Position numbers and translations under genes: made by a program. A DNA stretch of 26,647 nt from CAZTYW01 sp964617695 (lineage in GTDB: Bacteria; Chloroflexota; Dehalococcoidia; UBA2247; RBG-13-53-26): NCBI GenBank assembly GCA_964617695.1, contig CAZTYW010000026.1:1-26647 (forward strand), given 5' to 3'. How positions within the stretch are numbered: the first letter of the stretch is position 1; each line of letters starts with the position of its first letter. Positions 23,612 to 26,647 of this stretch are shown piece after piece. The notes under the pieces are model-generated. The model did not search any database and was not told the origin of the DNA. It saw only the letters and a list, made by a program, of their open reading frames with translations.

Positions 23612-24258
23612 TACTGTCTGGCTGCGCTCTCTTTTTCAGGCCGACTTGCCCGGAGGAGGTTTGGGGGGAGGTAGCGCTTTCCCTCACTGACGCACCTGAT
23701 GCCGTCTAAGAGATGTAAGCTGGAGTTCCTCTTGGGGACAAAGCCCAATGCACCCGCCTGGCTACTGGCAAAGACGTTGTCGTCCTCGTCGTACTGGCTC
23801 AACATCAAGACCTTGGCCCATCCGGCCTCGGTTATTCGCTTCGTTGCCTCAAGCCCGCCCATCACCGGCATCCTCATGTCCATCAAGACCACGTCAGGAG
23901 AGAGCAGAGGCACCTTCTCCACGGCCTCCTGTCCATTTGCCGCAGTTCCCACGACCTCGATATCCTGCTGCAGAGCCAGTAGAGCAATCAGGGCGTCCCT
24001 GACCACGGGATGGTCTTCTGCCACCAGAACCCTGATTGTGCTGACCTCCGGCCTGGCAAAGACCTCGATCTGTGCGAATGCGCTACTTCCGTAGAGACGC
24101 TGGCTGATGTCTCTCGTCTCCTTTGTGGTGGCTGCAGACGTGCTTGCTCTCGGCAGCATTCGCCTGTGTGACCGGTGTTCGACGATCCGCGGCGGCTCGG
24201 CTTCCCGATCTTGCGCCCCGCTTCCATAAAGACGTTCACCCGAACTGTAACCAGCCAT
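23608..24258 (-). CDS. Receiver-domain protein without output domain (paralogue of the membrane-tethered one)
   Basis: A 216-residue protein. ATG 24258 is preferred because GGAGG lies 5 bases upstream; a GTG 12 codons earlier lacks one. The first about 72 residues are low-complexity and basic, with no predicted membrane helix and a repeated RLYGS element (10-13 and 54-58). Residues 74-195 are a receiver domain closely similar to that of the membrane-tethered protein at 20500-21051: AEDHPVVRDAL, phospho-acceptor D127 in LMDMRMP, MLSQYDEDDNVFAS, and GALGFVPKR. The chain ends after GKRYLPPNLLRASRPEKES, so a DNA-binding domain is absent. It is tail-to-tail with the LuxR regulator, overlapping its stop codon. 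Probably a phospho-relay partner or phosphate sink. Confidence 0.8.
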   Translation of the reverse strand: MAGYSSGERLYGSGAQDREAEPPRIVEHRSHRRMLPRASTSAATTKETRDISQRLYGSSAFAQIEVFARPEVSTIRVLVAEDHPVVRDALIALLALQQDIEVVGTAANGQEAVEKVPLLSPDVVLMDMRMPVMGGLEATKRITEAGWAKVLMLSQYDEDDNVFASSQAGALGFVPKRNSSLHLLDGIRCVSEGKRYLPPNLLRASRPEKESAARQY

Positions 24259-24518
24259 TCCTGCCTCCGCGCCGCCATTCTTGGTCGGCTCCACACCTGT
24301 GCTGGCGTGGCGGCGCCTGGCCTGTGTTTCAACTGACCTTCATGTTTACAGACGTGCTCCATGCTGCCAAGCCCATAATACCTGCAGGCCGGATCAATAA
24401 CACCCCAGATGCCGTGAAACAACCACCCCGATTTTGCAGAAAAGTGCTGTACCAGCTTTTCCGGTTGTATGTTCCCCTTCTCCAACTCAGGCCGCCTCCC
24501 GTTCCTTGCGGTTGCCAT
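24259..24518 (-). other. Possible short reading frame with strong ribosome site
   Basis: An ATG at 24518 on the minus strand is preceded by AAAGGAGG with 9-base spacing, the best ribosome site in this stretch. The frame runs through residues such as HFSAKSGWLFHGIWGVIDPA and CRYYGLGSMEHVCKHEG but then continues to 23988 across the receiver gene in another frame, which is unlikely for real coding. Either a short N-terminal exon-like remnant joined to the receiver gene by a frameshift, or a decayed gene. No family is recognised. Confidence 0.25.
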
Positions 24519-24925
24519 GATTCAGGGCCTCCTTTCCTTTTGCCCAAAGAATCCGTCAGACGGTCCTGCCCCCACCTTCGTAATGCTCCCGAATCGCCGC
24601 CTGCCGCCGTTCGCAGGTGGTTGGCGAAAAGGTTGATAGGATGGACACGTAGTCTGGGGAAAAGCTGCTGAAATCACGATGGCGACAGGGTGCAGAGCAC
24701 ACGCGGTTTCACAACATGTGCGCCAATTCTGCACGTTGACAAAAGGCGATAGCCACTGTATGAGGGTGCAGCGGGGCCTCTCAGAATCCCACCGTCACCA
24801 GCAGACCTCGACTTGTCCTGTTCCGACGCATTGCAGGAGCCTGCAGTGCCTCAACCTGGACCAGGCGGAAATGGAGGAGGCGACAAACGCGCCATCAACC
24901 AAACAGGCACAGCCGAATGTCGAGT
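24519..24925. other. Intergenic region with one candidate promoter
   Basis: About 400 bases without a credible gene. At 24736-24764 on the plus strand there is a perfect TTGACA, a 17-base spacer, and TATGAG (4 of 6). It could add an upstream start for the gene at 25018, with a leader of about 245 bases. The sequence shows no tRNA or repeat array. Confidence 0.35.
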
Positions 24926-24954
24926 TTGTACCTGGCTGGCCGACCGTCTATAAT
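24926..24954 (+). promoter_or_regulatory. Candidate promoter for the gene at 25018
   Basis: A perfect TATAAT at 24949-24954 with TTGTAC (3 of 6) 17 bases upstream. The start would be near 24961, giving a leader of about 57 bases that contains the hairpin at 24977-25002. Confidence 0.5.
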
Positions 24955-24976
24955 TGGCCCCGATAGCATCTCCTGG

Positions 24977-25002
24977 GAGACCGGCTTCAAATCGGCCGGC
25001 TC
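24977..25002 (+). promoter_or_regulatory. Leader hairpin just before the ribosome site of the gene at 25018
   Basis: Stem GAG-CCGGC pairs with GCCGG-CTC (8 bp, one bulged A) around the 9-base loop TTCAAATCG. It ends one base before the ribosome site AGGAAGGGGGG. Could modulate translation or protect the 5' end; no known riboswitch class is recognised. Confidence 0.35.
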
Positions 25003-25017
25003 AGGAAGGGGGGCCAA

Positions 25018-25569
25018 ATGTCAGTTTCTTCTGTGAAGCGTCACGCCAACGAATACGCTCAGACACGCAGCGCCGAACTCGAAAAGCTGTCTTCTGATGA
25101 CCTTTACGGGCTGTTCAAGGAAGGTGGAGTGCCCATCTTCGAGGAGATCGGTGGCCTGGTGGCCGGGAGGCTGCTGGCCTGGAACCCTGAAGCGCCGCGG
25201 GGGAGCAAAGTGCTGGTGGCGCTTACCTTTGACAACCCCATGTCGCGGTGGGTGGGAAAGGCGTTCACCCTCCCCTTCGACGAAGATAGGAAAGGCAAAG
25301 GGGTCAACCTGTTCCAGAACCGCATTCTGCCCCGTCGGTTCCGGTTCCGCACCAGCATAGACAAGGCTTTCAGCGACCAGGAGCTGTGTCTTCGATTGGA
25401 GTATCCTGCGCCTTCGCTCATAGCCGGTGGGTTCGACGACATCCGCAAGATCGAAGAAGGTGTGTTTCTCGGCCAGGCCTGCTACAGGGCCCCCTGGAAG
25501 AAGGTACCCTGGTTCTTCAGGTACTTTGTGATCCTCTCCCTTGAACCGGGCGAAACGCCTTTGAGATGA
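25018..25569 (+). CDS. Hypothetical protein, 183 residues
   Basis: The start is well supported: AGGAAGGGGGG directly upstream of the ATG and a clear -10 box 64 bases before. The protein has a helical charged N-terminus (residues 1-35), then a mostly beta-rich soluble part. Segments such as WVGKAFTLPFDEDRKGKGVN, FRFRTSIDKAFSDQELCLRL and GGFDDIRKIEEGVFLGQ suggest a lipocalin-like or GXWXG/DUF4334-like barrel in which a ligand-binding cup is closed by a 'DDxR...G' strand; this is a weak shape resemblance, not an identification. It has no signal peptide, metal motif or membrane helix. It converges on the SRPBCC gene, so it is probably a single-gene transcript. Confidence 0.75.
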   Translation: MSVSSVKRHANEYAQTRSAELEKLSSDDLYGLFKEGGVPIFEEIGGLVAGRLLAWNPEAPRGSKVLVALTFDNPMSRWVGKAFTLPFDEDRKGKGVNLFQNRILPRRFRFRTSIDKAFSDQELCLRLEYPAPSLIAGGFDDIRKIEEGVFLGQACYRAPWKKVPWFFRYFVILSLEPGETPLR

Positions 25570-25760
25570 CCGTCAGCCACGCCGGCCAGGGACATAGCAC
25601 CGAAATCTTGACAACGCACCGCCAAACGGGGACCGATTCTTCAGAGAGGCGGGCCGCCCGGGCCAGGGTTAGCGCCGGCCCAGGATGCCCACGGCGGGGA
25701 CGGGCAGAAAGCAAGCATGGCCCGGTTTGCTGCGGCTGGCACGGAAAGGCGTGCTGGTAG

Positions 25761-26492
25761 CTACCGTGCGGTCGAATCTGCGCAACGACTCCCCCCGGAC
25801 AGACTGCGCTCTGCCGCTGCTTCCGCCCTCCGCTTGATGCCCAGCAGCATCTTGCGGTCCATCACGAAGCTGATCGGCTCCAGCAGCAACGGGCCGAAAC
25901 CCAGCCTGTTTGCCAGACTTGCGCTGTAGTCAGCCTGCCACCGGGTGAGCAGCCGGGTGCCCCCGTTGTGCTCCTCCAGGAGCCAGGCCCAACTCAGGTT
26001 GAGGTAACCGTCCGGCATGTCATCGGCGGACTCTGGCCTCGCGGTCCGCGTGTCGACCCTGGTGCCAAGAACCAGGGCATGACCCGGCTCAACGGCAGCC
26101 ACAGGCAAGCCCATATCGGGATACAGACGTACGACGTCTCCAACTTCCAGGCGCTGCAGTTCCGGGACGATGCAGTCCGCGTTATGGATGTGACAGCCGA
26201 TCAGGTTCTCCAGCAGCTCGTAGCTGTAGAAGCCGGCCTTGCCCTGGCCAATCTGCGCCAGCCAGGGCCATACCTCGGCGGGCGGCGCTTCAATGGTCAC
26301 TGCGTGCGTCCACCTCCACCTGGGACTGGTTACTACATCGTCGCCGGGCAGTCTGCGTTTGACCTCCTCGTCGGTAGCCCCCCATCTGGTGCGCCGTCGC
26401 CTCAAGAAGGGGGTCAGAACGGCAAGGGCGATCAACACAGCCCCTACCAGGCCTTCTACAACAACTCCGAGACGGGACTCTCTGACCGGCAT
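25761..26492 (-). CDS. Membrane-anchored SRPBCC (START/Bet v1-like) family protein
   Basis: A 243-residue protein. ATG 26492 is chosen because AGAAGGAG lies 5 bases upstream; the longer start at 26528 has none. Residues 7-28 (VVVEGLVGAVLIALAVLTPFL) form one transmembrane helix followed by RRRR, so the rest should face the cytoplasm. Residues about 60-215 are an SRPBCC ligand-binding fold: THAVTIEAPPAEVWPWLAQIGQ is its typical opening, followed by GKAGFYSYELLENLIG, and the C-terminal helix around LLEPISFVMDRKMLLGIK. Such proteins bind hydrophobic ligands or lipids; the ligand is not predictable. The last about 15 residues are low-complexity. Confidence 0.82.
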   Translation of the reverse strand: MPVRESRLGVVVEGLVGAVLIALAVLTPFLRRRRTRWGATDEEVKRRLPGDDVVTSPRWRWTHAVTIEAPPAEVWPWLAQIGQGKAGFYSYELLENLIGCHIHNADCIVPELQRLEVGDVVRLYPDMGLPVAAVEPGHALVLGTRVDTRTARPESADDMPDGYLNLSWAWLLEEHNGGTRLLTRWQADYSASLANRLGFGPLLLEPISFVMDRKMLLGIKRRAEAAAERSLSGGSRCADSTAR

Positions 26493-26531
26493 TCCAGCTC
26501 CTTCTGCAACCACTATTAAGCTTAACATAAT

Positions 26532-26548
26532 CGCGACAAACGCGACAA
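26532..26548. repeat. Short direct repeat upstream of the SRPBCC gene
   Basis: CGCGACAA occurs twice (26532-26539 and 26541-26548), 9 bases apart, about 40 bases upstream of the chosen start of the SRPBCC gene. May be a regulator site; could also be chance. Confidence 0.25.
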
Positions 26549-26647
26549 GCCATTAACCCTTGGCCAGCGTCCGGTCTTGAGCAGACTGCTTGGCAGAGAC
26601 ACCCCGGGTGTGGGCCCACTCCGACCGCGCACCTTCGATTCTCCCCG

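Noticed and set aside
24954..25017. Possible selenocysteine tRNA (selC)
   Set aside because: An anticodon-arm-like hairpin with TTCAAAT is present, but there is no T-arm sequence, no long variable arm and too little length; a -10 promoter box overlaps the would-be acceptor stem.
25566..25760. 64-codon ORF overlapping the stop of the 183-residue gene by ATGA
   Set aside because: Composition looks random (Arg/Gly/Cys-rich), no own ribosome site beyond the overlap, and no recognisable fold.
1..26647. CRISPR array, insertion sequence, phage or integrase genes
   Set aside because: No spaced repeats, transposase, integrase or terminal inverted repeats were seen.

Overview
This window comes from the draft genome of an anaerobic bacterium. 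A run of exactly 100 Ns at 1980-2079 looks like a scaffold join. The gene content is a group-3c type [NiFe] hydrogenase joined to HdrABC-like subunits, a B12-dependent acyl-CoA mutase, a NarL-type two-component system and an exosortase-like enzyme. This would fit an anaerobic Chloroflexota or Dehalococcoidia-like organism, or another H2-using or syntrophic lineage. The placement is inference: there is no rRNA or marker gene here to settle it.

Layout. 1-1979: the C-terminal end of a large Ig/cadherin-repeat surface protein with a C-terminal sorting-type tail, followed by an exosortase/archaeosortase-like gene that runs into the gap. 2154-5358: housekeeping or stress genes (metallo-beta-lactamase fold hydrolase, alpha/beta hydrolase, GyrI-like ligand-binding protein, flavodoxin). 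5643-7325: a coenzyme B12-dependent acyl-CoA mutase large subunit whose specificity residues differ from true methylmalonyl-CoA mutase. 7960-20286: a ten-gene minus-strand operon with a plausible promoter (20400-20428) and terminator (7564-7595). 20500-24258: a sensor kinase and LuxR-type regulator flanked by two receiver proteins that lack an output domain. 25018-26492: an unrecognised gene and a membrane-anchored SRPBCC protein.

The main interest is the operon. In transcription order it encodes HdrC, HdrB, [HdrA N-half + NuoE], [NuoF + GltD/NfnB-like], [NuoG N-terminus + HdrA C-half + a second HdrA], MvhD, a 66-residue small protein, MvhG, MvhA and the maturation protease. Read along the DNA, one hdrA gene appears to have been opened between its internal ferredoxin region and the rest of its flavin domain, and a nuoE-nuoF/gltD-nuoG(N) cassette now sits in the break, so both halves of HdrA are fused to NADH-dehydrogenase-type modules. 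The second HdrA, fused in tandem, has the parts the split copy lacks (N-terminal domain, C-terminal ferredoxin) and lacks the internal ferredoxin that the split copy keeps.

The gene set predicts one cytoplasmic flavin-based electron-bifurcating or confurcating complex linking H2, NAD(H), possibly NADP(H), ferredoxin and an HdrB-type disulfide or other acceptor. The sensor kinase region beside it shares a 15-base motif with the operon promoter and may regulate it.
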